A stretch of 64,000 nt of DNA from Geobacter sp. AOG1 (GCF_019972315.1 NZ_BLIZ01000001.1:2827521-2891520); one strand, 5' to 3'; counted from the first letter of the stretch, positions 6,980 to 16,903 are shown. Translations and numbers: made by a program. Notes: generated by a model from the letters alone, not told the origin.

Positions 6980-9610
6980 TCACAACACCTTCTCCACTCG
7001 CTTCCTGACCAGACATTCTTCATCTTCACGGCTCTGCACTTCGTTGTTGAGGCGTGCCATAAGGAGAAGGTCCAACAGTTCACGCATCCGGGGACCTGCC
7101 GGCACGCCGAGCCGCTGGATGTCGTTGCCGTTGAGAATGGTCCGCACGTTCTGGAGCTGGGTTATGTAGAGTGAAATGAATTTCTTTACGTCAGCGCTGG
7201 GGGTGCGGGCCATCATGGAAAGGAGAAGCTCCACCGGCAGTTCCTTGAGCCAGAAGTAGATGTCGCTCCGCCGAACCGGGACGCCGCGTCCCACTTTCCT
7301 CTGCATGATCTCCAGAATCGTACTCGCTTGCCTGCGCGACTCGAAGAGCTTTTCCCGGTAATGCTCGTTCACTGCCAGACGGTTGCAGGTGACCAGAAAC
7401 TCGTCATTGGAGAGCATGCTGGTAAGGGTGAGAAAATAGACCGCCCATTTTTCGTAACGCCGCTCGAGAAAAAGGAGTTCGAACCAGGAGACGATGCGGA
7501 CTGCCTCTTCCATGTGACGTCGGACCTGCTTTGTCAGTTGAAGGTCGGGATGGATGAAGCGAAGCAGCCCAAGGGAGGCAAGCCGATCCACTGCCCGGAG
7601 AGGATCGTTTTCCGTCAGGATGTGAACCAGTTCAGCCAGGAGACGCTTTCCACCCAGCTTGTCGAGAAAATTCATCTTGACCGCGTTCTTTATAAGATTC
7701 TCGGTATGTTTGGCGATATGAAAATCGAGGCGTTGTTCGAAACGGATGGCGCGGAACACCCGCGTCGGGTCCTCGACGAACGAAAGGTTGTGGAGGACCC
7801 TGAGAACGCGTTCCTGCAGGTCGCGCTGTGCACCGAAGTAATCGATGAGGACACCGAAATCCGGGCTGTTGAGACGTATGGCCAGGGTATTTATGGTGAA
7901 GTCGCGGCGATAGAGGTCCATCTTGAGTGATGAACGCTCCACCGTGGGAAGCGCACCAGGAGAGGCATAGTATTCCAGCCGGGTACTCGCCACGTCTATT
8001 TTGGTGCTATCCGGAAAGACGATGACCGCGGTGCCGAACTTAATGTGGCTCTTGACCCGGCAGCCAAATTTTGCGGCAAAGGTCGTCGCAAAAAGGATGC
8101 CGTCCCCTTCGACGGTCACGTCGATATCGCAGTTCTCGATGCCGAGAAGGAGGTCGCGCACAAATCCCCCCACCGCGAAGACCGGCAGGTCCAGCTCTTC
8201 CCCCACCTGCCCCAGGTCCCTGAGCATGTGAACCATACCTGGGGCAAGCTGCTTGTCGATTAAACGCATCACCTCCCGGCTCCGTATCGGCAGATTGTCA
8301 CGGGCAAGGTCATAGAGCGCTTCGCCGGCATACATGGAGCGGAGCAGATCGGTGCGGGTAATGACCGCGCAGAGTTCGTCCCCGTCAAAAATCGGCACGA
8401 GGCGACGGTTCTGACCTACGATGTACTCCTGTATAACGGCGACCGGCATATCCGGTGTCCCCTTCATGTATTCCGTATGCATGTACTCGCTCACCGGCAG
8501 GCTGCCGAGTCCGTGGTAGAGTGCCTTCTCCACGATCCGCCGGGATATGATGCCGACCATCCGTTCTCCGTCGAGGACCGGCATGGCATTCACATTGTAG
8601 CGGGTCAGCAGTTCGCGCGCCTCCGTTATGGTTGTCCCGGCCGGCATTGTCTTGACCGGTGCGGACATGATGTCCCGGGCCACCCGACGCGGATTTACCC
8701 TGTTCCGGAGAATAATTTCAAGGCGGTCGAGCACCTGGATGAGCGTCATATCCCTGATGGTCGCCGACGCAGCTGTGGCATGCCCGCCCCCTCCCAGTTC
8801 GCGAAGGATATCTCCAACGTTCACTTCGGGAATGCGGCTGCGAGCGACGATATAGACACGGTTCCCCATCCCGACCACGAGAAACAGGGCTTCCAGGTTT
8901 TCCATATCCCGCATCATGTGGGCCAGCACGGCAATATCGCCGATATAATAGTCCACCGATGCATGGGTTATGGAGATGTCTATCCCGTTAAGGGTGGTGG
9001 TCTTGAGGGATTTGAGCAAGTCGTTCAGGAGCGAAACCTGCTCGGCGGTCAGTTCCTGGGTCATGAAATCGGCCACCGTGTTGAGGTTGGCCCCCCGTCC
9101 CAGAAGCCACGCGGCCGCCTGATAATCTTCACTCGTGGTTGACGGAAAGGTGAGACTCCCCGTGTCCTCGTAGATGCCGAGCATCATGAGGGTCGCCTCG
9201 GTGGCATTCACCTCCATACTCCGCTCACGCAGCAGAGTGGTCAGAATGGTACAGGTGGAACCGCTGTCGCGAATGATGCCGCCGGCAGGAGCGATGTCCC
9301 CCGACGATTCGGGATGGTGGTCGTAGATATGGACCTCCACTCCCGGCCGGGCAAGTATCTCGGCGAAACGGCCGATGCGGGAGGAGTGCTGGCAGTCGAC
9401 GAGAATAAGACGGGTGATTTTGTCGAACTCAAGGTCCTTCAGGCGGGTGAAATCGAGGGCGTAACTGGTGGATTTGAGGAAGAAGTCGCGCATGCTCTTT
9501 TCCTGGGAACCGGAAAAAACCAGGCGCGCGCCGGGGTAGAGTTTGCGGGCGGCCACCATCGCCCCCAGGCAGTCGAAATCGGCGTTTACATGGGTGGTAA
9601 TGACGTCCAT
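6980..9610 (-). CDS. DHH-CBS-tRNA nucleotidyltransferase/poly(A) polymerase fusion
   Basis: An 876-residue multidomain protein. Residues about 1-310 are a DHH/DHHA1 phosphoesterase module (DHHPE motif; GGGGHATAASA). Two CBS domains follow (about 320-455). Next comes a class II nucleotidyltransferase head with VGGFVRD and CDIDVTVEGDG, then the RNA-binding tail of the tRNA nucleotidyltransferase family. Geobacter is known to split CCA addition between separate C-adding and A-adding enzymes plus a poly(A) polymerase; which activity this one has cannot be read here. The start ATG 9610 shares one base with the stop of the upstream gene (TGATG). It is the last gene of the M50-trpS-scpAB operon. Confidence 0.9.
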   Translation of the reverse strand: MDVITTHVNADFDCLGAMVAARKLYPGARLVFSGSQEKSMRDFFLKSTSYALDFTRLKDLEFDKITRLILVDCQHSSRIGRFAEILARPGVEVHIYDHHPESSGDIAPAGGIIRDSGSTCTILTTLLRERSMEVNATEATLMMLGIYEDTGSLTFPSTTSEDYQAAAWLLGRGANLNTVADFMTQELTAEQVSLLNDLLKSLKTTTLNGIDISITHASVDYYIGDIAVLAHMMRDMENLEALFLVVGMGNRVYIVARSRIPEVNVGDILRELGGGGHATAASATIRDMTLIQVLDRLEIILRNRVNPRRVARDIMSAPVKTMPAGTTITEARELLTRYNVNAMPVLDGERMVGIISRRIVEKALYHGLGSLPVSEYMHTEYMKGTPDMPVAVIQEYIVGQNRRLVPIFDGDELCAVITRTDLLRSMYAGEALYDLARDNLPIRSREVMRLIDKQLAPGMVHMLRDLGQVGEELDLPVFAVGGFVRDLLLGIENCDIDVTVEGDGILFATTFAAKFGCRVKSHIKFGTAVIVFPDSTKIDVASTRLEYYASPGALPTVERSSLKMDLYRRDFTINTLAIRLNSPDFGVLIDYFGAQRDLQERVLRVLHNLSFVEDPTRVFRAIRFEQRLDFHIAKHTENLIKNAVKMNFLDKLGGKRLLAELVHILTENDPLRAVDRLASLGLLRFIHPDLQLTKQVRRHMEEAVRIVSWFELLFLERRYEKWAVYFLTLTSMLSNDEFLVTCNRLAVNEHYREKLFESRRQASTILEIMQRKVGRGVPVRRSDIYFWLKELPVELLLSMMARTPSADVKKFISLYITQLQNVRTILNGNDIQRLGVPAGPRMRELLDLLLMARLNNEVQSREDEECLVRKRVEKVL

Positions 9611-10413
9611 CAGATCACCGTAAATGCCGCATAGGCTACCACCTGTCGGTTGTCGCCCGTCACGTCGCCACTGGTGGCGTAACAGACCAGGCGCGCCCGG
9701 GTGGCCCCGAGCTCCAGGGCTGCCACGAGCATGACCGTCGCCGGTACAACTCCGCACATGGTTATCCCTTCCTGGTGGCAGACCCGGAGAAGTCCCGGCG
9801 GGTCGAGCGCCGTAACCGCGGCCATGGCCTGTTCGTCCTTGCGGCGCGCCGCCGCAGCCGATTCATAGTGGGTCATGTCGGAGCTGGCTACGATCAGGAC
9901 ATCCTCGCCGTACTCCCGGATAGCCGCAGCAATCCCTTCGCCCAAAGCCCGGCAGCTGGCAAAATCACCGAAACCGAGACAGAGCGGGACGATGGATACG
10001 TCGGGACGGACGTACTGGAGAAAGGGAACCTGCACTTCGAGGGAATGCTCGTACAGATGGGCGGCCGCATCCTCTTCCACGAGGGGGGCGTGCTGGCGGA
10101 CCAGCGAGGAAAGGCGGGAGTTGACGACTACGGCGCCGAGGGGGGTCTGCCACTGCTCGGCCGGGGAGAGGGCCACCCGGCGCCCGGCACCGTGGTGGTT
10201 GGGGCCAAGTATGATGACGGTGGCAGGCACTTCGACCGCACCGTACAGCTCGCCGGCGACGGTGCCGGAATACATGTAGCCCGCATGGGGCGAAATGACC
10301 CCCAGGGGGCGTTCCTTCACGGCAGCCGGAACGACCAGTCGTTCCAGGTCGGCACGCAGCTGTCGGGGATTGTCCGTGTAGAACTGACCTGCAACGGCGG
10401 GTTGGCGCAGCAT
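9610..10413 (-). CDS. Memo-like protein (AmmeMemoRadiSam system protein B)
   Basis: A 267-residue protein of the MEMO1 family, related to extradiol dioxygenases. It begins MLRQPAVAGQFYT, typical for the family, and contains SPHAGYMYSG, ILGPNHHG and SSDMTHYES, which supply the expected His/Asp metal-like pocket. The frame runs much further upstream, but CAAGGAGGG at 10417-10425 fixes ATG 10413. In other genomes the family is associated with AMMECR1 and a radical SAM protein. Neither partner is in this window; the gene lies between scpB and the nucleotidyltransferase. Its biochemical role is not established. Confidence 0.9.
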   Translation of the reverse strand: MLRQPAVAGQFYTDNPRQLRADLERLVVPAAVKERPLGVISPHAGYMYSGTVAGELYGAVEVPATVIILGPNHHGAGRRVALSPAEQWQTPLGAVVVNSRLSSLVRQHAPLVEEDAAAHLYEHSLEVQVPFLQYVRPDVSIVPLCLGFGDFASCRALGEGIAAAIREYGEDVLIVASSDMTHYESAAAARRKDEQAMAAVTALDPPGLLRVCHQEGITMCGVVPATVMLVAALELGATRARLVCYATSGDVTGDNRQVVAYAAFTVI

Positions 10414-10453
10414 ACACCCTCCTTGTCGGCAGAGAGGCAGACGGAACCGCCCC

Positions 10454-11047
10454 CTACTCCCCCGTATCCCCTCCACCCGTCGCAACGGCCAGCGGAAGTT
10501 CTCCCTGTTCCTCGAAAACCGGCGGCTGGGCCAGATCCTGGATCTCCTTGAGCGTCGGCAGGCTCGCCAGGTTCTTGAGGCTGAAGAGCTCCAGAAATTC
10601 CCGCGTGGTGCCGTAGATGAGAGGCCGGCCGGGGACGTCCTTCTTACCGAGGATCTTGATGAGTTTCTTTTCCAGGAGCGTCTTGAGTATCCCCCCGCAA
10701 TCCACCCCTCGCAGGTATTCGATTTCGGCACGGGTTATGGGCTGGCGGTAGGCGATGATCGCCAGGGTCTCCAGGGACGACTGGCCGAATTTGGGGGGAC
10801 GTGTCTTGGAGAGGCGCTTGAGGTAGTCGGCATGTTCAGGCCGACTGCGGAACTGGTACCCCCCCGCCACTTCGACGAGAACGATCCCTCGTCCGGACTG
10901 CTCGTAGTCGGCCAGAAGTTCCTCCAGCGCAGCGCGGATATCGCTCCGCTCATGCTCCTCAAGGATCGAGACAAGGCGATCCAGCGAGAGGGGCGTTTCC
11001 GCCACGAAGATGAGGCTTTCAACCACCGACTTAAGGTTGCCGGTCAT
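10454..11047 (-). CDS. scpB: segregation and condensation protein B
   Basis: A 197-residue ScpB, the winged-helix dimer partner of ScpA in the SMC-ScpAB condensin that organises and segregates the chromosome. Tandem winged-helix segments are visible: residues about 1-80 (LKSVVESLIFVAETPLS) and about 90-165 (LETLAIIAYRQPITRAEIE, then GRPLIYGTT), followed by an acidic Pro-rich tail. Its ATG overlaps the scpA stop by four bases (ATGA), so stoichiometric coupled translation is likely. Confidence 0.95.
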   Translation of the reverse strand: MTGNLKSVVESLIFVAETPLSLDRLVSILEEHERSDIRAALEELLADYEQSGRGIVLVEVAGGYQFRSRPEHADYLKRLSKTRPPKFGQSSLETLAIIAYRQPITRAEIEYLRGVDCGGILKTLLEKKLIKILGKKDVPGRPLIYGTTREFLELFSLKNLASLPTLKEIQDLAQPPVFEEQGELPLAVATGGGDTGE

Positions 11048-11853
11048 GGTGATTCCTCTCCTTCGCGTGCGTCGACAGCGTCCAGGACCGCCCTGGTGAT
11101 CCAGATTGTGCCGAAACTGCTATTCTGGGTGAGTTTCACCATTTTCAATTTGCAGATCTCCAGAACGGCGAGAAAGGTGGCGATGAGATAGTCGCGGGTC
11201 GTCCCTTCCGAAAAGAGTTCCTCGAAGGTCACACCGTCCCGTTCCTGCAACAGTGACAGTATATCATTAATCCTGTCGGCTATGGTGATCTGCTCAGAGC
11301 CGACCTCGTGAAAAGTCTGGACGGGAATGCTGGCCAGCACACGCCGGAAAGCCTCTACCAGTTCGAACAGTTCCACGTCGGAGGTGTCATCGACAGGCTG
11401 CAGTTCTTTGAGATCCGGTAGTTCGCAGGAACGGATAAAGGCATCGCGCCCCAGGAGCGGGAGTACTTCCAGCTGCTGGGCCGCTTCCTTGTATTTCTGG
11501 TATTCGATGAGCCGCCGCACCAGTTCGGCCCGTGGATCCTCTTCCTCCTCCTCACCCCCCTCCTCGTCCGCCTGCACCGGCAGAAGCAGTCGGGACTTGA
11601 TCTGCAGGAGCGTAGAAGCCATCACCAGGAAATCCCCGGCGACATCGAGGTTGAGCTCCTTCATGAGCTCCAGGTATTCCAAATACTGACGAGTGATGGC
11701 GGCAATGGGGATATCGTAGATATCCACCTCGTTTTTCCGGATGAGATGGAGAAGAAGATCGAGCGGCCCCTCGAAGGCCTCTACACGTACATTGTAGCCG
11801 GCCCCATGGCTGTCGTCGAAGAGATTGGCGCTCTCTTGCTGAGGGTTGGTCAC
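11044..11853 (-). CDS. scpA: segregation and condensation protein A
   Basis: A 269-residue kleisin that bridges the SMC heads in bacterial condensin. The N-terminal SMC-neck binding helix is typical (VRVEAFEGPLDLLLHLIRK, about residues 22-40), an acidic run of Glu interrupts the middle (about residue 95), and a C-terminal winged helix ends near residue 255 (VTFEELF, FLAVLEICK). The start is GTG 11853, with AGGAG seven bases upstream. It is followed by the overlapping scpB. Confidence 0.95.
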   Translation of the reverse strand: MTNPQQESANLFDDSHGAGYNVRVEAFEGPLDLLLHLIRKNEVDIYDIPIAAITRQYLEYLELMKELNLDVAGDFLVMASTLLQIKSRLLLPVQADEEGGEEEEEDPRAELVRRLIEYQKYKEAAQQLEVLPLLGRDAFIRSCELPDLKELQPVDDTSDVELFELVEAFRRVLASIPVQTFHEVGSEQITIADRINDILSLLQERDGVTFEELFSEGTTRDYLIATFLAVLEICKLKMVKLTQNSSFGTIWITRAVLDAVDAREGEESP

Positions 11854-11898
11854 TCCTGGACTCCTGACCAGTTCATATTTCGATTCTGTCGCACAGGT

Positions 11899-12882
11899 TC
11901 ACAGCTTGATGGCGTTCATAACGTCCACCATGGTTCTGGCAGCCTCCGCCGCCGCACGGCGATTGCCCACATCGAGGATTTCCCCCACCAGCCCGGGCCG
12001 GGCGGTCAGCTCTTCCCGCCTGGCACGGAACGGGGCAAGGGTTTCCACCAGGTACTCCGCCTGGATCTTCTTGCAGTCCACGCAGCCGATCTGGGCGCCG
12101 CGGCAAGCGGTAACGATCTCGGCTTTTTTCTCCTCGGGAAGATACATATGGTTGAGGGAATAGGCAACGCAGCGGTCCGGCTCACCGGGATCGGCTCGGC
12201 GGGGGCGCTGCACGTCGGTCACCATGGACATGACCTTTTTCCGGGTCTCCTCACCGCTCTCCGAAAGAAAAATGGCGTTGCCGTAGGACTTGCTCATCTT
12301 GCGGCCGTCCAGACCGAGCACCTTGGGTGTTTCGGTCAAAAGCGCCACCGGCTCCGGAAAGACCTCGCCGTAAAGATAGTTGAAACGGCGCGCGATCTCG
12401 CGGGTGATTTCCAGGTGGGGAAGCTGGTCGTGTCCCACCGGCACCCTCCCCGCCTTGTAGACGATGATGTCGGAGGCCATCAGGACCGGATAACCGAGGA
12501 AGCCGAAGGTGGAAAGGTCCTTGGCGGAGAGGTTTTCCTGCATCTCCTTGTACGTCGGGTTCCGCTCAAGCCAGGAAACCGGCGTGATCATGGAAAGGAT
12601 CAGGCTGAGCTCGGCATGCTGGGGGACCCTGCTCTGGACAAAGATCGTGCTTTTCTCCGGATCGATGCCGAAGGCGAGCCAGTCGAGCACCATCTCCGCC
12701 ACATTGTCCCTGATCGCCCCCGTATTGTCGTACTCCGTGGTGAGGGAGTGCCAGTCGGCGGCAAAAAAGAAGCATTCGAAGTTTTCCTGCAGCTCAAGCC
12801 AGTTGGCCAGTACACCGTGGAAATGCCCCAGGTGCAGTTTGCCGGTCGGCCGCATGCCGCTGACGATACGATTGTTGCTCAT
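11899..12882 (-). CDS. trpS: tryptophanyl-tRNA synthetase
   Basis: A 327-residue class Ic aminoacyl-tRNA synthetase charging tRNA-Trp. The HIGH-type signature is GKLHLGHFHG near residue 14 and the KMSKS loop is DGRKMSKS near residue 200. SRVPQHAEL and VGHDQLPHLE are also characteristic. Length and domains are normal for the bacterial enzyme. It lies between the M50 protease and scpA, all on one strand with short gaps. Confidence 0.96.
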   Translation of the reverse strand: MSNNRIVSGMRPTGKLHLGHFHGVLANWLELQENFECFFFAADWHSLTTEYDNTGAIRDNVAEMVLDWLAFGIDPEKSTIFVQSRVPQHAELSLILSMITPVSWLERNPTYKEMQENLSAKDLSTFGFLGYPVLMASDIIVYKAGRVPVGHDQLPHLEITREIARRFNYLYGEVFPEPVALLTETPKVLGLDGRKMSKSYGNAIFLSESGEETRKKVMSMVTDVQRPRRADPGEPDRCVAYSLNHMYLPEEKKAEIVTACRGAQIGCVDCKKIQAEYLVETLAPFRARREELTARPGLVGEILDVGNRRAAAEAARTMVDVMNAIKL

Positions 12883-12937
12883 GATGATACTCCTTTGCCA
12901 GTTTCCCTGCGGGTGTGTGCAACTAGCCTAACCCGCC

Positions 12938-13618
12938 TCAACGCATCAACAGCTGGGTAACGCTGAACACCAGGGTGCTCTGGGGGCCAGCCAGCAGATG
13001 GACCCCGAGGTTGAGAACGGGGGTGATGACGTAACTGAACAGATTCGTGAAGAAAACCAGTACGATGATGATTATCATGCCATAGGGTTCGATGCGCGCA
13101 TAGGACTCGGCCTGACGATAGGGGAGCAGCCCCACTGCCACCCGTCCGCCATCCAGTGGGGGGACCGGAATTAAGTTGAATATGGCGAGAAGCAGATTGA
13201 TGTAGACGGAAAAGGCAAGCATCAAGGTTATGGGGTCAAGAAACATCTGTAACCAGGACGGTTCGGATGCCCGCTCCATAAAGGCAGCCACCCCGCGCAT
13301 GGCAAAAGCCGACAGGGCGGCAAGCGTGAAGTTGGTAATCGGCCCTGCCGCGGCAACCCAGATCATGTCACGCTTCGGGTGCCGCAGGTTGTTGAAATTC
13401 ACCGGTACCGGCTTTGCCCAACCAATGCCGACGATGAAGACCATAAGGGTGCCGAAGATATCTAGGTGTTTGAGGGGGTTGAGAGTGAGCCGCCCCATGG
13501 AGCGGGCGGTATTGTCGCCGAACTTGTCCGCGATGTAGCCATGGGAGACCTCGTGGCAGGTTATGGCCATGAGGGCGGGAACCAGCATGATCGACAGTTT
13601 GAGAAAAAATTGTTCCAT
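12938..13618 (-). CDS. site-2 protease family (M50) membrane metalloprotease
   Basis: A 226-residue polytopic membrane protein of the compact Rip-like M50 type. The zinc motif HEVSH is at residues 22-26 inside the first membrane helix, and PPLDGGRV near residue 155 is the third zinc-ligand motif (Asp). Four to five hydrophobic helices are seen and there is no PDZ domain. Such proteases cut within the membrane; the substrate is unknown here. GGGAG precedes the ATG. It is the first gene of the operon leading into trpS-scpA-scpB. Confidence 0.93.
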   Translation of the reverse strand: MEQFFLKLSIMLVPALMAITCHEVSHGYIADKFGDNTARSMGRLTLNPLKHLDIFGTLMVFIVGIGWAKPVPVNFNNLRHPKRDMIWVAAAGPITNFTLAALSAFAMRGVAAFMERASEPSWLQMFLDPITLMLAFSVYINLLLAIFNLIPVPPLDGGRVAVGLLPYRQAESYARIEPYGMIIIIVLVFFTNLFSYVITPVLNLGVHLLAGPQSTLVFSVTQLLMR

Positions 13619-13653
13619 GGAACTCCCGGAGAAACGTGCGATAAAATCTTCTT

Positions 13654-13682
13654 TTTCTAGCAGATTGCGGGTGGAAAGTCAA
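13654..13682 (-). promoter_or_regulatory. sigma-70-type promoter of the M50-trpS-scpAB operon
   Basis: On the minus strand TTGACT (13682-13677) is followed after 17 bases by TAGAAA (13659-13654). Transcription would start near 13647, about 30 bases before the M50 protease ATG. Confidence 0.55.
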
Positions 13683-13734
13683 TGAACGTCGGGTCGCAGG
13701 AGGTGCAGTTCTGTGCACGCAGCGGGTAATGCTG

Positions 13735-13773
13735 ACAAAAATGAAAGAGGCGGGGGTTTCCCCCCGCCTCTTT
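13735..13773 (-). terminator. rho-independent terminator of glnA
   Basis: A 13-base-pair GC-rich stem, AAAGAGGCGGGGG (13744-13756) with its complement at 13761-13773 and a four-base loop. On the minus strand it is followed by a T run (13736-13740 complement), directly after the glnA stop. Confidence 0.88.
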
Positions 13774-13797
13774 CTCCTACCTATACCGCCGCACCTT

Positions 13798-15210
13798 CTA
13801 GATGTCGAAATAGAGGGCGAACTCAAGGGGAACCGGACGCATCCGAACCGGATTAACCTCGGCCTCGGTTTTGTACTCTATCCACTTCTCGATGACGTCA
13901 GGGGTGAATACATCCCCTTTGAGGAGGAACTCGTGATCTTCATTGAGGCAGTTGAGCGCCTCTTCCAGGGTACCCGGAGCAGAGGGGATATCCTTGAGCT
14001 CCTCGGGAGAAAGTCCGTAGATGTCCTTGTCGAGTGGCTGGCCCGGATCGATCTTGTTCTCGATGCCGTCGAGACCGGCCATCAGCATGGCTGCGAATGC
14101 AAGGTAACCGTTGCATGAAGGGTCCGGAGTACGGTATTCGATACGTTTGGCTTTCGGATTGCTCGAGAACATCGGGATACGGATGGAAGCCGAACGGTTA
14201 CGTGCCGAATAAGCCATGTTAACCGGCGCTTCGAAGCCCGGCACGAGACGTTTGTAGGAGTTGGTGGTCGGGTTGGTGAAGGCACAGAGAGCTTTGGCGT
14301 GCTTGATGATACCGCCGATGTACCAGAGAGCCATCTGTGAGAGTCCGCCGTATTTGTCTCCGGCAAACAGGTTGGTGCCGTTTTTCCAGATGGACTGATG
14401 GCAGTGCATACCGGAACCGTTGTCACCGTAGAGCGGCTTCGGCATGAATGTTACGGTCTTGTTGTTGCGGTAGGCAACATTCTTGATGACATACTTGAAC
14501 CACTGCAGATCATCAGCCATATCGACGAGAGAGTTGAAACGCATGTCGATCTCGGCCTGGCCGCCGGTGGCAACCTCGTGGTGCTGGCACTCAACGCGGA
14601 TACCGACTTTCTGAAGCTCCAGGACCATCTCGTTACGCAAATCGTTCTGGGAGTCGGTCGGGGAAACCGGGAAATAACCCTCTTTATGGCGCGGTTTGTA
14701 GCCGAGGTTCGGGAACTCTTCACGACCGGTGTTCCATGTTCCCTCTACAGAATCAACCGCATAGAAGGACTGATTGGAGCTAGAGTCGTAACGGACGTCG
14801 TCAAAGATGAAAAATTCTGCTTCAGGTCCGAAGTATGCGGTGTCGCCGATACCAGTGGACTTGAGGTAGGATTCAGCCTTGAGTGCGATGTTGCGCGGGT
14901 CACGGGTGTAACCTTCCTTGGTGATAGGATCGAATATGTTGCAGATCAGGGAAAGGGTCGGCACTGCGACAAACGGATCCATCTTGGCGGATTTGGGATC
15001 AGGGACAATGATCATGTCCGAGGCATGAATCGGCTGCCAGCCACGGATCGAGGACCCGTCAAAACCCTGCCCCTCTTCAAAGGTGTCTTCGTCGAACTCA
15101 CTCATGGGGACGGAAAAATGCTGCCAGATTCCGACGAAATCCATAAACTTGAAATCTACCATCAGGGCGCCATTCTCTTTGGCAAACTCAACTACTTGTT
15201 TCGGTGTCAT
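13798..15210 (-). CDS. glnA: type I glutamine synthetase
   Basis: A 470-residue GS-I enzyme that makes glutamine from glutamate, ammonia and ATP. Visible signatures are [11 protein letters not shown] near residue 50, the metal-site segment PEAEFF, and the C-terminal GlnE adenylylation loop [11 protein letters not shown] with Tyr398. This suggests covalent regulation by adenylylation. It follows glnB after 33 bases and ends at a strong terminator, so glnB-glnA form a nitrogen-assimilation operon driven from the promoters upstream of glnB. Confidence 0.97.
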   Translation of the reverse strand: MTPKQVVEFAKENGALMVDFKFMDFVGIWQHFSVPMSEFDEDTFEEGQGFDGSSIRGWQPIHASDMIIVPDPKSAKMDPFVAVPTLSLICNIFDPITKEGYTRDPRNIALKAESYLKSTGIGDTAYFGPEAEFFIFDDVRYDSSSNQSFYAVDSVEGTWNTGREEFPNLGYKPRHKEGYFPVSPTDSQNDLRNEMVLELQKVGIRVECQHHEVATGGQAEIDMRFNSLVDMADDLQWFKYVIKNVAYRNNKTVTFMPKPLYGDNGSGMHCHQSIWKNGTNLFAGDKYGGLSQMALWYIGGIIKHAKALCAFTNPTTNSYKRLVPGFEAPVNMAYSARNRSASIRIPMFSSNPKAKRIEYRTPDPSCNGYLAFAAMLMAGLDGIENKIDPGQPLDKDIYGLSPEELKDIPSAPGTLEEALNCLNEDHEFLLKGDVFTPDVIEKWIEYKTEAEVNPVRMRPVPLEFALYFDI

Positions 15211-15243
15211 CTACTATCTCCTTTCAAATTTTATACTTCAGAA

Positions 15244-15585
<342 letters not shown>

Positions 15586-15618
15586 TCATCACCCCCCGCT
15601 CTGGATTTGAAATGTCGG

Positions 15619-15647
15619 ATTATATGTGGCCTGACTGCAATACACAA
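15619..15647 (-). promoter_or_regulatory. sigma-70 promoter of glnB-glnA
   Basis: On the minus strand TTGTGT (15647-15642), 17 bases, then a perfect TATAAT (15624-15619). The start point would be near 15612, about 30 bases before the glnB start codon. It would supply basal expression beside the upstream sigma-54 site. Confidence 0.6.
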
Positions 15648-15727
15648 GTTTAAATGCTGTTGGAGACATCATTCGCCCGAAAAAAGAGCTGTGCGATTCA
15701 CACAAAACGAGACGTCGTAAAGCCTTT

Positions 15728-15744
15728 TGCAAGTTGCTTACCAA
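15728..15744 (-). promoter_or_regulatory. sigma-54 promoter of glnB-glnA
   Basis: On the minus strand TTGGTAAGCAACTTGCA contains the invariant GG-N10-GC spacing of -24/-12 elements and a perfect TTGC at -12. The -24 element reads TTGGTA rather than TTGGCA. Transcription would begin near 15717, about 135 bases before glnB. Fits nitrogen-controlled glnBA. Confidence 0.65.
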
Positions 15745-15866
15745 AAAATAACAAATATTTTAATCTGCAATTTCTGCAACTTAGAAAAGGAGAGAAGCCC
15801 GAGGGAAGGGAACAGTTAGAATCGTAGCATAATATTTAAACAGTTCAAACATGCCGTGCCCACACT

Positions 15867-16805
15867 TTAGGCAACCACGGAATTCCCACCTGTGCCATCC
15901 TTGACGACACAGGATAGCAGCGCAAAAAGCATCCTCACCCGGGGCATGTCTATCCCTTGGACGGTCCCCGCCGCCAGTGGCCGGGCAAGAATGGCGTCGA
16001 TTTCAAGGGGGCGCCCCGCCGTCCGGTCAAGCTGCATGGAGGGTCGATAGACCCCCATGTCGTCGGTGAAGAGCAGCATTCTATCCGCGAAATCAGCTTC
16101 GATCGGGGAATTGAGTCCCTGGGCATTGGCGGCGGCAATGACCTCTCCCATGATAGCCCGTACCAGTTCGCGGGTAGGGTAAAACGCCTGGAGCCGATCG
16201 ACCGACTGGTCGAGAAGGGCACAGAGGCCGTTATAGGGTATGTTCCAGACCAGCTTTCGCCAGCGGGCAGCCCGGAGGTCGTTAACGACGCGGCAATCGA
16301 TCCCTCCCCGCACGAACGAGGCAGCCACCTCAGCAACTCGGTCGGCAAGTGCACCGGCAAATGCCCCCAATTCGATTCTGCCCGCGCCGAGGTGGTGGAC
16401 GGTCCCCGGTTCGTCCCGATTGGCACAGAGAAATGCCACGCCACCCATGATACGTTCGGCGCCGAATAGGTCCGCCAGAGCCTCTTCGTTGCCGAGCCCG
16501 TTCTGCAGGGTCAGAATGTAGGTTCCCGCACCAACCAGAGGCGTAATCAGGTCGGAGAAATGCTCATTGGCAAAGGTCTTGAGACCGACGATCACCAGAT
16601 CCACAGGACCGATCTCCTCCGGACGGCGGGCACCCCGAACCGATGCCAGATGGAAATCGCCATTGATGGAACGGACTGTCAGACCCGTTGCCATTATGGC
16701 CTCGTAATCGCGGCGCAGGAGAAAAGCCACATCCTCCCCTGCGCGCTGCAGCACGGCTCCATAGTAAAGACCGAGAGCACCTGCACCAACAACGGCAATA
16801 CGCAT
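15867..16805 (-). CDS. 2-dehydropantoate 2-reductase family protein
   Basis: A 312-residue NADPH-dependent reductase of the ApbA/PanE family, probably making pantoate for coenzyme A. The Rossmann GAGALGLYYG motif is at residues about 7-16, LQNGLGNEE near residue 97, and WRKLVWNIPYN near residue 180 carries the catalytic Lys. Two in-frame ATGs are possible; ATG 16805 is 8 bases from GGAG (16814-16817), so MRIAVVGAG is preferred. The substrate is inferred from the family; related reductases act on other ketoacids. Monocistronic. Confidence 0.85.
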   Translation of the reverse strand: MRIAVVGAGALGLYYGAVLQRAGEDVAFLLRRDYEAIMATGLTVRSINGDFHLASVRGARRPEEIGPVDLVIVGLKTFANEHFSDLITPLVGAGTYILTLQNGLGNEEALADLFGAERIMGGVAFLCANRDEPGTVHHLGAGRIELGAFAGALADRVAEVAASFVRGGIDCRVVNDLRAARWRKLVWNIPYNGLCALLDQSVDRLQAFYPTRELVRAIMGEVIAAANAQGLNSPIEADFADRMLLFTDDMGVYRPSMQLDRTAGRPLEIDAILARPLAAGTVQGIDMPRVRMLFALLSCVVKDGTGGNSVVA

Positions 16806-16867
16806 ATTCATCACTCCACTCGTATCGTCCGCTACGTCCCCGACTGGAAACCGCACGGGACTTTACC

Positions 16868-16896
16868 TTGTAAAATACAGCGTTACTCGCTATAGT
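16868..16896 (+). promoter_or_regulatory. sigma-70 promoter abutting the M23 peptidase start codon
   Basis: TTGTAA (16868-16873), 17 bases, TATAGT (16891-16896). The predicted transcript start, 6-8 bases downstream, coincides with or directly precedes ATG 16904. No Shine-Dalgarno lies between them. Confidence 0.55.
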
Positions 16897-16903
16897 AGTC
16901 GCC

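Noticed and set aside
11746-12960. 404-codon plus-strand open frame
   Set aside because: Antisense of trpS and the end of scpA; no family features.
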